Shown here in pieces: positions 44,577-55,988 of a DNA stretch of 64,000 nucleotides. The stretch spans positions 1,426,001 to 1,490,000 of the forward strand of contig CAJSYZ010000003.1 in NCBI GenBank assembly GCA_910574455.1. The letters are read 5' to 3'. Position 1 is the first letter of the stretch; the number at the start of each line of letters is the position of its first letter. A model generated the notes under the pieces. That model saw only the letters and a list, made by a program, of their open reading frames with translations. It ran no database searches and had not been told where the DNA came from. Position numbers and translations under genes: made by a program. Source of the stretch: Trichaptum fuscoviolaceum. Taxonomy: Eukaryota > Basidiomycota > Agaricomycetes > Hymenochaetales > Trichaptaceae.

Positions 44577-46893
44577 TCAAGTAGGAGCAATCGTCATTGC
44601 GCCCGACAGCGAGCTGGACGAGCGGTTCATGCCCATACCTCGATCTGAAGTATATGGCTGAGGAAGCGAGAGTGTTGGGGCTGGAGCCGGAGGCAGGTGA
44701 TGACCCATTGATCGATCTTCAGCAAAGAGTAAGTTTTCGACCGCAGAGAATATAACAGAGGGCATACCGTGGTGAACCATGTGCGAAGGATGTCTCAATA
44801 TCTCAGTCGGCGGTCGACTCATAGACATGCTAGGATGAGGAATATCGTCTGATGGTCTAACATTGACATGGGGTGCTACTCAAAGTGTTAGCCTGATACC
44901 ATTCGTATATAAGCGACTTACGAGGCATCTGCCCTTCCCCAAAGTTGAGCGGCGCTCCGTTGACACGATGCTGCCTCTCGTCCCCGCTTTCCTTCTCCTC
45001 CTCGTCTCCGCCACCCTCCTCTTCCTTACCCAGCTCAATGACAAGCCGCCCGTCCATGAGGTGCACAAAGTTCTGCCACTTGCCGCGCGGGTCTTCTTTC
45101 GGCAGCTGCAGGAAGTGGTCCTTGATCTCCGTGCTCGCGCGCTTCCAATACAACTTCGCGCGACCAACAGTGCTCTTAACATACCGGCAGCCAAACACGC
45201 GCTCGAAGGCAGACTTCTGGCGCTCGCGTGGGTCAGCGCCCATGATCGACGCCATGATGTCGAAGCCGGACGTGATCTCGTGCACGGAGAAGTCCGTCGG
45301 CCACTTCTTTGCGGTCTGCCCAGATGGTGGCGCTGTGCCGGGTGTCGTCGGTGGCTCGGGCGCCCGGCTGTGCGAGTTGCGGTTGATGGTCGGCATTGTA
45401 CCCGTTGCAACAAATCCCCAGCTCGAAGGGTTACCATTACTTCCGCTTGCACTGGGCGCTGGGCTGTTCTCGCTGGATGGGGCCCATTGCTGTTGTTGTT
45501 GTTGCGGCGGTGACGGTGGAGGAGGAGGCTGTACGTCGTTCGGTATATGGGTAGCCAGAATCTTGTTGGGTTGGCCTGGAGTCAACGGCACAGACGTAGG
45601 CGGGCGCTGGAGACGCGAGTAAGTAAAATGACAAGATAGCGAGGAAATACTAACCACAGGCACGGCATTCGCTAGAATACGGGGATGTTTATTTGAAGTC
45701 GGAGGAGAATAGGGTTCCGAAGTTCGCTTTTGCCCTCCTGAATGTGTCTTTTGCGGTTGTAAGCTTAACTCCTGATCGAGTTGCGGGCAATCAGAAAGGC
45801 TGTCCAGCAGGCTCGGACGGAGGCGGTAGAGTAGACGCTGCCCTTCTTCGACATTTCGGACGGTAGTGATCTTGTGCTGCTCCCATTGGCCTGTCTCGAC
45901 ATTGTAGCTATCGACGTATGATGCGGGTTGTAAAGCAAGCTCTCCTATGAGCTCAGGAAAATCCTGCAGTCGGAAGAGCGGGAACGTCGATACTTCGTGG
46001 GGTAATCGAAGGGGCTCACAGCCATTCTGTCAAGGACGATTAAGATGTCAACAAAGTTCGGGAGCAAGGAAAGAAGTAATATCTGATAATCGCAATAGCG
46101 CGTAATGAAATCTAGCTAGAATGAGCATATCGCTAGGTAGTACCAATCAAGATGAACCATTTTGTAAAGGAGACGTTTCAAAGCTCAATACGAGATAATG
46201 ATAATGAGTATACCGCTAGATAATCCCAATTGATGAACTAGTTTACAAAGATGGAAACGTTTCAGAGCTCAGTGTTCGTATCAAATACGCACGAAATAAT
46301 GAGAATGAGCATACCGTTAGGTAGTCCCAATCAAAATGAACCATTTTAGAAAAATGGAAGCATTTCAGAGCTCAATGTTTATTTCGAATACACATGAAAT
46401 AAAGAAGATCACAAAAGGTTTAAAATGTAGCACTCACTCTATACCAGATTACCAAAGTCAACGATCTCTTCAGTGATCGCTCTAGCAGCGCACGCTTTTC
46501 GAGAAGCTCGTGTAGATCGGGGGGTTCCTTTGGCGGTGACCACCCATTTGGCACCGTCGTCGAAGCGCTGCTCACAGACTCCTGCTGCTGATGATGCTGA
46601 GGTTGATGAGGTGGTGGTTGTGCCTCTTTCGGCAGCGGGCGATGCCCAGTGTGCAACCTCCTGGAGTGCACTTTGCAGACAGGGCGATGTTCACCCTTCT
46701 CCGCCGCTTGTTTCGAGGCTTGTTGGCAGCAGTGGCCGCAAAGGAGTGCTCGGCAGCTTTGATGGCCACGAGACCGTTCCCCCGCCCGCGTTCGACAATC
46801 CGGGTTTGCGCAGTGGATGCCAGCAGGTGAGTCGCCTGAGACAGTGTTCTGTGAGCCTTGCACGCTCTGGCCGAGTACCAACGACGAGTCCAT
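44577..46893 (-). CDS. Cys/His-cluster protein with Gln/Pro-rich region, probable nuclear regulator
   Basis: Not recognised as a named family. Exon 1 (46,893-46,439) has a cysteine cluster, CANPDC, then CRALLCGHCCQQ and CKVHSRRLH, spaced like a zinc-binding module, followed by a His/Pro/Gln-rich stretch. Exon 2 (46,026 to about 45,654) and exon 3 (about 45,607-44,926) contain poly-Pro and poly-Gln runs. A conserved-looking block follows: KKWPTDFSVHEITSGFDIMASI, then AFERVFGCRYVKSTVGRAKLYWKRAS and KWQNFVHLMDGR, rich in aromatic and basic residues. An acidic Glu run and a Ser-rich tail end at 44,577. Intron 1 is long (46,027-46,438) and filled with tandem repeats. Composition suggests a transcription-related protein, but no DNA-binding domain is certain. 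Confidence 0.65.
46100..46408. repeat. Tandem repeat (about 85-100-bp units) in an intron
   Basis: Three imperfect copies of a unit beginning tagtcccaatcaa-gatgaaccat and including gtttcagagctcaatg and atgagcataccg, preceded by a partial copy. The repeats fill most of the 412-nt first intron of the Cys/His-cluster gene. Confidence 0.7.
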
Positions 46894-48353
46894 GCTGAGC
46901 GGTCATCGTATGAAGTTGTGAGCGAGATGATGGCGAGAGACAAATGTTGACTTACTGGGAGACTTCGTCCACGATGACAAGGCTCTGGCTAAAGGCCTTC
47001 CGACAACCAGAGTCAAGTCTCAAAAAGTCCGGGCTCGGTCCATCATGTTCTGTCACACGTGTGACAGGTCTCTCAGGCTTGACTTTGCGTGACGTGCTAT
47101 TCTTTTGAATCTTTTCTCAACTTACTCTGGCAAATGAAGCGAACAGTATAAGAGCATCTCGATTTTCAATTGGATTGATCTCTCAGCTTTGCTAAGGTGA
47201 GCAGACTATCTGCAAATTTGTAGATTGCTCAAATTGCTTAGGACTCATTACAGAAGCTTTCGATAGATCGTATTATCTTCAGAGTCAACGCTTTTGTCTT
47301 TTCGCATGCTTTGTGCTAGCTCGTGGCCTTTGTTGGTTACGCATCTAGACGCACCGCCGCATCTTGAAGTCTACTAACGCGGTGCTTGTCCATCCACGAG
47401 GCTATCGGACGGAAATCTACGACTTCGCTTAGGATTCTTCTTGCATCGTCTCTTGCACACGATATCATCGTGGCGCCTTGCGTCGGGCATAGGCCAATCT
47501 GTGCTGCCGAATCCTTTGACATTGGGTAAAAAAAGGGGGCGGGAGACATGAGTTTTGGGCCCGGTAATTTTGATTGGCTCCTTGCCAGTTGCATTACTTC
47601 CGCCGGCGTATCTGGGCTGATTATTTCCTTTTTAGGGTTAAAAAGGCGTACATTGTTGAGTCTTTTTCGTTCGTCTTGTGCTTGCACGATGAAGTCGAGT
47701 CAACGATATCATGAAATCATACCTGCTACTGGGGCATCAAATTAATCTCAATGCGTTCGAGTGTTTCAGTTGCAACAACATTTGGTCTCAGACGGACGCG
47801 CTTCAGCGAATGCGGCCGTTCGTCTCTTCAAACGCTTTGACCGGTCTCAAAATGCGCCTGCACCGTTCCATGCGCACTCTTCTGAGCCACCCACCTACAT
47901 TCCGACTACTCCTTTACTTGCAGTAAGGTTCCGAACGAACGACGAGCGGAAGGCAGCGTTGATCGTTGCCCCACCCTCTTCTACTTTAACTTCGGACCTA
48001 TCTAATCTCGAACCACACTTTTCGAACCACATCTCTTTAGCGAGGCCGAATTTCAACCCCGGCTCTTTTGTTCTCAAAGCCCACACTTGGGTCGTGGCCC
48101 CGGTGAGCAGGTGCACTTTTGCCTCGTGTATTTGTCCACAGCACTCGTATAAGTTGAACCACATCGTCTTCTGTTAGGATATAGGGGCCCGTGCTATGCT
48201 GTCTGCTTTCCCTCTCTCCCTCTTGCAGTCCAAAGTTGAGCATGCATTTGCACATTCTGCAAATTTATCTGGGAATAGCACGGTACGTGTCTCAATTGTC
48301 TACTAACTACTGGCATCTGACGTCTGTTACAGGCATCCAACTTAAACATCACT
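46894..48353. other. Intergenic region upstream of the patatin gene
   Basis: No supported gene. A minus-strand frame of 116 codons (47,337-47,687) and another at 47,895-48,164 have protein-like composition but no recognised motif and are left as unproven. A probable 5' UTR intron of the patatin gene (48,283-48,332; gtacgt...ttacag with a ctaact branch site) lies just before its start. Confidence 0.4.
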
Positions 48354-49739
48354 ATGAGCACTAACAATCCCGAACCCACCCCTTTCCCCGTCTCATCTCC
48401 GACCGTATCTAAGTCTCCATCACAACACAGCTTCAGCCAACCACCACCAACTCCAGCGCGCCCCAGACGAACATACACCTGCTCGTCAGCGACATCCTCC
48501 TCCGCGACATCTTCGTCGTCATACTTTTTCGCGCGTGTAACGACATCAAGCCTCACCTCAGCGACCTCTCTTCCCCAATCCTTCTCCTCTTTTGGATCCG
48601 CGTTTTCGTCCAACTCATTTGCGATACCCTTACTCCCTCCCTATGCACCCTCGCCCCTCTACCCGCCCTCTGCGGACGATGCTAAAGCAGTCCTCTCGCT
48701 AGATGGCGGAGGCGTCCGAGGAGTCTTTGCGCCTCTTTTCTTCCGCGAGCTCCAGGCTCATCTTCCACCTGACATCGATTTTCGGACTCTCCTCGATCTC
48801 GTCGGCGGTACGTCGACAGGCGGGGTGGCCGCCCTGATGCTGGCGCGGCTCGGGCTACCGCTGGAGAAGATCATGTCCACGTACATGGAGATGCCGAAGA
48901 AGATGTTTGGCAGGCGGCGCCTCAAGAGCATGTGGTGGCTCTTCACAAACTCCCAGCACTCTACAGAACGTCAGAGGAAACTCTACGGTCGCGTAGTGAA
49001 GGAGGCACTAGGCGTAGACAATGCACCGCTGAAATCCGGCGAGGAGAGCGACGGGAAACCACAATGTCCCGTGTTCGTCGTGACGCTCGACACCGACGAT
49101 GTTTCCAAACCCACCGTCTTCGCATCTTACTCTTCCTTTACCGACGACCTAAGGGCGGACGCTGGCAGCGAGTCATCTCATGGCGACGCCGATGACGACC
49201 GTGACGTCTCGATCCTCACCGCCGCGCTCGCGACGTCAGCGGCGCCGACCTACTTCCACCCGACCGTGCACAACGGACACACCTACATCGACGGCGGCGT
49301 CGGGTTCAACAACCCGTCCGAGATCGCGCTGAAGCAGGTCACCGAGCTGTACGGGCCCGCCGCGCACGTGCACACCTTCATCTCGCTCGGGACCGGGCGC
49401 CGCCCGACGAACCCGTACCGTCGCTCGCGCAAGCGCTCTGCCGGCGGACCGGGGGCGCGCCTCGGGATCATGGGCATGCTCGACATCCTGCGGGCGTTCG
49501 CGCACATCAGCACGGACTCCCAGGCGGTCCACGAGCGTATGAGCGAGCGGTTCGCGCAGACCGGCGCGTACTTCCGCTTCAACCCGCCTGGTCTCGAGGA
49601 CGTGGCCCTCGACGACTGGACCGCCGTCGACGCTGCGATCGACAAATGCGAAAAGTACCTCGCTCTTCCTGAGACGCAAGGTAGGATTGCTGAGGTAGCA
49701 GCCAGACTTCTTAAGGCCAGGGGTATGGCCAACAACTGA
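48354..49739 (+). CDS. Patatin-like phospholipase
   Basis: Lipid acyl hydrolase with a Ser-Asp dyad, acting on phospholipids or neutral lipids. A single 461-codon frame without introns. After a Ser/Thr/Pro-rich N-terminus of about 105 residues come DGGGVRG (oxyanion loop, residues 117-123), the nucleophile elbow GTSTG with Ser154, and YIDGG with Asp313 as the dyad partner. FISLGTGRRP follows. Both catalytic residues are present, so the enzyme is probably active. GC content is clearly higher in the second half than in the neighbouring accessory DNA. Physiological substrate and location are not visible. Confidence 0.92.
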   Translation: MSTNNPEPTPFPVSSPTVSKSPSQHSFSQPPPTPARPRRTYTCSSATSSSATSSSSYFFARVTTSSLTSATSLPQSFSSFGSAFSSNSFAIPLLPPYAPSPLYPPSADDAKAVLSLDGGGVRGVFAPLFFRELQAHLPPDIDFRTLLDLVGGTSTGGVAALMLARLGLPLEKIMSTYMEMPKKMFGRRRLKSMWWLFTNSQHSTERQRKLYGRVVKEALGVDNAPLKSGEESDGKPQCPVFVVTLDTDDVSKPTVFASYSSFTDDLRADAGSESSHGDADDDRDVSILTAALATSAAPTYFHPTVHNGHTYIDGGVGFNNPSEIALKQVTELYGPAAHVHTFISLGTGRRPTNPYRRSRKRSAGGPGARLGIMGMLDILRAFAHISTDSQAVHERMSERFAQTGAYFRFNPPGLEDVALDDWTAVDAAIDKCEKYLALPETQGRIAEVAARLLKARGMANN

Positions 49740-50019
49740 ACTCATTTCCTTTATTTTTCCAACCCTCCAGTTTCTCGTGTTTCACCTTGCGCTACATCTT
49801 TACCGTTTCTTCTTCCAGCGAATCCGCTCTTGCGCCCCGCACGCTCTTTGTTATTGTTATTATGATCCTTATCTAGTCGCTGTCGTCATTCCTTAGGCTT
49901 TGTCCTGTATTTCCCTTTTTCAAATATACGCTAGGATTTCTGGCAAAATTAATCCAATTACATTGATCTGAATGCACATGTTATGAGACAGCTGGCAAAC
50001 ACAGCATCTAAGGGTTACA

Positions 50020-52193
50020 TTAATCTTCAATTCGTCGGATGCGTACAGGGACCGCAAACTCCTTGCTTCCTGGGATCCTCGGGCGAGTCAGGACTGTTCT
50101 ATACATCTCATACTTAGTGTCCGGGCCATCGCGCAGTGACAAGCTGTAGCTGCGTATCATCACAGAAAGAACCGCCTAAGTCGAAGAAAACAAGAGTAAG
50201 TTTCATCTCGCGGCCTTCTTTCATACACACAACATGGCTCACCTTCATCTCTGTGAACGCAAATACTCTGCCGAGACAGATCCTCGGGCCGTCGACGAAC
50301 GTGAGGATATGATGGTAGCCTTGGATCTCCTTCGCCTTGGCCGTCAGCCCCTCACGGTTGTTGAGCCACCTCTCCGGCTTGAACTCCTTGGCGTCCGGGC
50401 CCCAGATCGCCTTGGAGCAGCCCATAGCTTGGATCGGGACCACGACAGGCGTCCCTTTCGGGACGTGTATGGAGCTGACTTTCTCGCCGGTGGCAGTGGT
50501 TATGGGTGTTGTGAGGGGCACGACGTCGTCTTCCGCAGCCTAAATTCATGCGTAAGCTAGTGTGTGTATGAGACGAGGAGAATGCACTTACGACACGGAT
50601 GGTTTCGAGCAGAGGAGGATGGAGGCGCAGAGCCTCGCGTATTACACCGTCAAGATACGGTAGGCCGTTGATGAAATCATCGTACGTTGGATCGCCTCCG
50701 TGTTTGTTTACCTCATCACGAAGACGCTGCTGCTTGTCGGGGTTGCGAGCCAGTTCGATTACAATCCACTAAGGTAAAAGCGTCGTCAAAGAGTACCCAA
50801 CAGACTGTAATTTAGATGAAGCACGGACAGTGAGGGCAACTGCATAGATACAGTAGATCGTTAGTGAAATGCGCTGCATGGAACAGGAAATTGACATACT
50901 GGCAGTAGTCTCGTAGCCACCAAGAATCAACAGCTTTATCTGAATAAAAAGTGAGACGTGCAAAAAGAAATCCTCTTGCTAAGACACTTACTTGATTCAC
51001 AACCTCCTCTTCTGTCAGCGTGAACGTTCCTTTCGCTCGCTCCGCCTTGACTAAGAAGGACAATTCAATAAATCAACACTGATTGCGAATAAAAAAAACC
51101 CTCTTACTCAATGCACCGATAATCGACTTATCAGAGCCACTGAAATCAGCCAGATCCTTATCCTTGCCATCCCGCTCGAGTAATTTTCTGGCAACGTCTT
51201 CCATGCTATCATGCATCTTCTTCACTAGCTTGAACTTCTTTGTCGGCAGCTCCTGAAGGAAAGGCAGCATCGCAGCCAACACGGCTATGACAAGCGTCAT
51301 ACCGGTGTGCGTGGCGATATCCAGCGCATTGTAGGATTCCGCCACTTCGGAATGCTTGCCCTCGAGAGTCGCGAAGTCGTACTCAAATCCTGCTTTTCCT
51401 ATGCTGTCCATGGCTACATGGTCCATCCTGAGAGAACAGCATCAGCGAAGGGATAAGAAAGCAAGTATAAGAAAGGATGGTTACCAAATCCGAGAGTCAA
51501 TTATAGCTTCGTTAGATGTGCCAATTGCTGCGTCCCAAGCTGCTTTGAGCTGTGTTATCAAGATACTCTTAGCCAATTTTATCTCTCTGCGTATATTTGA
51601 ATCAGACAACCTTGTATGCAGAATCGTAGAATATCGGCGTTAGATTCCGAATGGCAGCACTACTGAATGCAGTTCCCAAAGCCCTCCGTTGTCTGTTGAC
51701 AAGATGAATAAGCTGGCAAACTTTCCGGAAGGCAGTGGGACAAACCTATGGTGCGTTTCGCCTTCTTCCCAGAATAGACTCTCCCCAGCCTGGATGAGGT
51801 ATAAGATCAGCGAGCGCTCGGCAACACTATTAGACTCACAAGCTGTTTGATGAACTTCTTTCGGTCCGCAGAATGCACGTATCCGAAGGTGTCTTTGTTG
51901 AAGTAGTGTGTCACCGCCCGTGGGTCGAACAGGATCGTACGGCGGGAGCCCATCACAGTCGGGATTTCGAACGCAACGCCGTACTTCTCCGACCACTCTT
52001 CGTATAGTGCACACGAGCTGTCCATAGTCAGGTGCCTGGTGACCCCAAAGATCCAGCTCGGGGAAGGCGGGCCAAGTAGCTTCGTTTCCTTCGATTTCCC
52101 GCCGGCTGCCTTAGACAGCCTGTAGATCAGCCAGGCTGCCCCTGCGGCGGCGACAGCGAGGACCTTAGGTCCAAGATCAAGCGTAGAGTCCAT
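50020..52193 (-). CDS. Cytochrome P450 monooxygenase (third, divergent copy)
   Basis: Same family as the P450s at 20,908 and 38,443 but more diverged. Start at 52,193 (MDSTLDLGPK; an upstream Met at 52,205 is possible), with anchor helix VLAVAAAGAAWLIY and hinge KLLGPPSPSWIFGV. Downstream: SLFWEEGETHH; MDHVAMDSIGKAGFEYDF; the I-helix segment around 50,900-50,945 (ILGGYETTAS); ETIR-type ExxR about 50,620; PERW at about 50,375; haem loop FVDGPRICLG (about 50,265-50,294). The C-terminus VPVRIRRIED-stop mirrors the other two. Introns keep frame, so it looks intact. It sits at the mirror position of P450 copy 2 beside the right arm of the inverted duplication. Confidence 0.9.
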
Positions 52194-53154
52194 GGAAATC
52201 ATCAATGGATTTCTCTAGATTGAGTGTTGAGACTTCATATTGCGAGCCGCTATAAAGATGTGACTGAGCCTTGGGTTCGGCCCTTCGGTATGCGGATCGT
52301 AACGTTGCTTTTGAGCCCCATGCTTCGATGTACTGATATCCTTCCCCTAAGAGTGACCATATTATTAATTGGAGAGAACGGCACGCGAACATTACACTCT
52401 GGTTTGCCGGCAGACTCGCAAATGATCAATACACTCTCGTCATCATAATAAGAAAGCCACTAATGTTTGATGGGAGGGAGTTAAGCTCACTGGAGGAGGA
52501 TAAGAATAGTGCAAGGCGAATCAGGATGTGCGTGGGCTATCGCATGTTTCATGGCATACCAAGGTCCAAGGGTTCTTTGCATTGAGAGGCAATTATAAAA
52601 GTTCCGCTAGTTGCTAGTACGACACTGCGCGACAGTGATTGGAGGATATTCCAAACGCAGTTGATGGGAAGAAAAGTACACCTGAAAGCAAATGGCTAAG
52701 CATTCTAGCTGAAAAGATTGCGTTCCATAAGCTGGAAGAGGAGTGTAGTATACCATAGGTTGTTTCGACAACATAGCACATCTTTTCGCACATTATACTG
52801 CTATACACTTACGGGGCGTGCATACGAATGAATAAAAATAAGCGTACAGGGATTGATTGGAAAGGACCTGCGCTTTCCCGGGATCCGGTCCTCCGGTGTC
52901 TTGTACGCTATCGTCGCTTTGATCCATGAATGCCCGGAAGCTATGCTCATAAGGTCAGTCATGAATAAAGTAGCAACTCATTTACATACCCACAATGTAC
53001 AAGCTGACACGCGGCTTCGCGGGAAAATACATATCGGATGGTTTAAAGTTGCCTCCCCAATCTTCGGAGCTAGGCATCCGCAAGGTCAGCCTACATCAGC
53101 ACGGAAGTTTTGCCCACACTGACATTGACCTACTGTGACCTACGTACGGTCAGG
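52194..53154. other. Promoter side of P450-3 and spacer of the inverted duplication
   Basis: No gene seen. From about 52,610 the sequence matches, inverted, 37,100-37,600. Confidence 0.55.
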
Positions 53155-53809
53155 TTAACGTAGGCCAAGTCGAAGGTCTTCAACCAGATGTCGCAATAAT
53201 GTTCGATAAAATGGGAGAAAGAGTGTGTTTTCAACTACCCAAAAGTTCAAATTCTTGCATGAGACCACGCAGATTCTAACTAGCAGATTGGAGCGATTGG
53301 GTTTGAAGCAGTCAGGAGAAATACTCATACCTGACTCGGTGAGCTGCGCGACAAAACTGAAGTATGGATCCATAACGTACGAAGGCTCATCACAGCCAAA
53401 TTTGACCACGACCATACATTCCTCATACTCTACGGTCGTGAACATGACAAGAAGAGTCGAAGATGGTGGTACCTTCGGGACAGAGTACGTGGGTTATGCG
53501 TTGTGTGTCTCCTACAGCTATCTTCAGGAAACGTTAGTCTAGTTGAAGTAGTGGATGTACGTACCCGAATACGCTTCCACAGCTAGCCCCGGTCCTATGC
53601 GTTATCATCACCAGAAGACGTTTGCATAACGCCAAGCGTCGAGCGAACAACAAGGAATTAAATGTGATCAGGATGGGCCTCAAATCCAGTGGTGAGTGTT
53701 GTAGTCCGTCCCAACCGGTGATGAAAATGTTCTCTTGGAGAATGAATTGCACACAACGAATAGGGACTAAAGTAGCTTCGAAATTGTTTATTGAGTGCGC
53801 AAGTTTCAT
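53155..53809 (-). pseudogene. Unknown gene remnant, right copy
   Basis: Paralogue of 36,411-37,094. The start MKLAHSINNF is open here, but the middle has stops where the other copy reads Arg (after FEAHPDHI) and Trp (before DRG), and a small deletion near HSP. The C-terminal exon (53,155-53,430) is still open and close to the other copy (FGCDEPSYVMDPYFSF, QLTESGMSIS, HLVEDLRLGLR). Not functional as read. Confidence 0.55.
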
Positions 53810-53990
53810 ATGCATCGATGTTGACAGTCAACAGCCAAGGCTCCTTCAAGCCTGAGCCTGAGGTGGCGGTCACCGGATCGTGATGTTGCGGAGCTTAAAT
53901 TATACTACACTACCAACGACGCGCCGCGAATATGTAGTACTTCCAAAGTAAAACAGATGAGTTATAAAACAATAGCTTAATATAATACAA

Positions 53991-54092
53991 GGGCATGTGG
54001 TGTAGTTGGTTATCACGCTCGCTTAGCAATTGGTTGTTCCGCAACTGAATTCGATGTGCGAGAGGGGTCCGGTTCAATCCCGGACATGTCCA
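53991..54092 (+). tRNA. tRNA-Ala(AGC) with 28-nt intron, right copy
   Basis: Full cloverleaf: acceptor GGGCATG/CATGTCC, anticodon AGC at 54,025-54,027, intron 54,029-54,056, T loop TTCAATC, discriminator A at 54,092. All 74 mature positions equal those of the left copy although the surrounding DNA and the intron have diverged. Confidence 0.93.
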
Positions 54093-54855
54093 ATCGATCT
54101 ATCAACTAGAGGTTTTTTTTATTTTATTTTAATGGGTTTATTTTTCTCCACTACTGCAACAATGGGCCGCAAGCGCCCTTCCAGTGCCTAGCTTTGGGAT
54201 ATTGAGGGCTAGAACCTGAACATCTAATTTGTCCCTCTCTTGTATGTACCATCGTCACTTTGGAAGCAATCATCTACCAGGTGAAAACATACCATCGCAA
54301 AGTATGGAGCCGCAATGCACTGGCAGACTGGTGAGCATTTGCCTTTGTACTCTTCGAAAGCTGTATTGGGATTCTAGGTGACGCTATGATCTAAACCGCG
54401 AGCTTCTTGCCAGGTCCGTTCACAAAGCTTCAAGGGACCTCTGGCGAAATAAGCTAAGTCCTTTCGGGGCACCGTTTGTAAGGTGCCTTTGGGCTGTGGT
54501 GGCTCATAACCTGCCTTGGGAGGAAGTGAAGCGTACATCTTCGACCGCGCCTCAATAGCATGTCCCTCTGCAAAGTCTGCACCTTCGATCAAATGGCTCA
54601 TGGGTATCTTTAGTCATGGTCTACACGAAGAATATTCATAAGTACTTATCATTCAAGTAAATGTGCGCGCTTACTATGCAAACGCTCAGCCCAGCTATTT
54701 AAGGTACGTGGCTGCAGCTATCTTCCACTCGCTCCCATTGTGCTCTACAATTGACCCTTGCATTTGAACAGCGCATCGCAATCAAGCCAATTTCGCTGGT
54801 TGGGTGAGCCACAAGAGATCCAAATTTCCCCAAGCACAGCCAAAGCAGAGTCCGT
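54093..54855. other. Flank of tRNA and empty insertion site
   Basis: No gene recognised. The site ggctagaacctgaac at 54,207-54,221 corresponds to the two edges of the 8.1-kb insertion in the left arm. Confidence 0.6.
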
Positions 54856-55026
54856 ATGAGCACCGAAAGCATATTTTCCAACGTCAAACATAGTTTACAA
54901 GCAAGCTCGTTAGATGAGCGTGCTGAGCTGCAAGTGGCAGGCGTAACCGAACTTAGGCGGATGCAGCAGACTAACAATTCTCAGCTTGAAGCTTTGTTGT
55001 CTAAGACCATAGTTCATGGGCTCTGA
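54856..55026 (+). CDS. Small conserved ORF of the family unit, copy B
   Basis: A 56-residue frame (MSTESIFSNVKHSLQASS...LRRMQQTNNSQLEALLSKTIVHGL-stop), the counterpart of 26,288-26,437. Changes between the copies preserve the frame. No domain. Confidence 0.35.
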   Translation: MSTESIFSNVKHSLQASSLDERAELQVAGVTELRRMQQTNNSQLEALLSKTIVHGL

Positions 55027-55550
55027 GATGATGCAGCAAGTGGGTTATTTGAACGAGAGAGATTGTTGTCGCAGTTGTTGTTATAAGAGCGTTTGTTGTT
55101 GTCGGTGAGTTCTTGCCGAAGCCTGTGAGACCTCAGCCTGAGGCTCGGCATCTTCCGAACAATGGGTAGGACACCATCACCTCAATGATTTTCATCCAGT
55201 TTCTTCTACTGATTGTCTGAGGCTCCAAGGATCTCTATTGTCCTACGATCTAGAAAGGAAATGTCACACACACCTTCTCTTTGACGTATCTGTTATCGAG
55301 AAACAAAGACGCCATCAACACACTGGCAGACCTTGCCGTTTGAAACATTCTACGAGTACTGCACCGAAAAACACATCTCGTATATGATCAATATACATGC
55401 TGAAAACACGAGTTTGTGACGCAAAAGACTACCTCCTGGCTGTTTCATATTATCGATGGAGGCGATAGTGTCGCTAGACCTGGGAGAATTTTGTGACGGG
55501 AGGCTCGCAATCGCTAGGGAGGCTCAGAATCGGCGCTAGGCTTAGTCTCG

Positions 55551-55776
55551 CTGTGGCTCAGAACACGAGGATATCGGGAACAAAGGTGAGTGCTGCATAT
55601 CGCTTCCATCGCACAACGCAATTTCTTCAAAGCGTCGTTATGGGCTCAATAGCACAGACTATAAAACCCGCAAGATTTCTGTCAGGATAGCCCCAGAATT
55701 CCGTCCTCTGTTGGCTCCCCTGTGCGCTTCGTTTGTCAAGATTGGTGCTAGAACGAAGTTACACTACCTTCCGTAG
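55551..55776 (+). pseudogene. Convergent partner gene, copy B (fragment)
   Basis: Frame SEHEDIGNK, then a GTGAGT...ACAG intron, then DYKTRKISVRIAPEFRPLLAPLCASFVKIGARTKLHYLP-stop. It is shorter at the C-terminus than copy A because a stop follows HYLP. No upstream start is visible. Confidence 0.4.
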
Positions 55777-55988
55777 ATTGGCTCCTTGAGTTGAGATGGC
55801 AGACATTCGGTGAGATAAGCGTCAAATAAATACATTGACAATCATTCTAATACACAGATTCATTCGCTTTCCCAAGATAGCAGGTCAAATTAGAGACGAA
55901 GGTGATCTGCCTTCGATGATCAGCACGCGGCGGCCGATCGTCGGGCCTATTCTTCGGTGCCCCAGCACTGTATTTCCTGCGTTGAATG

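Noticed and set aside
44863..45622. Long open frames on the plus strand opposite the Cys/His-cluster gene
   Set aside because: They are antisense shadows of a GC-rich, repetitive coding exon and have no independent motif or splice support.
49236..49745. Minus-strand frames of 150-170 codons over the patatin gene
   Set aside because: They lie over the catalytic part of a clear patatin frame and are explained by its high GC content.
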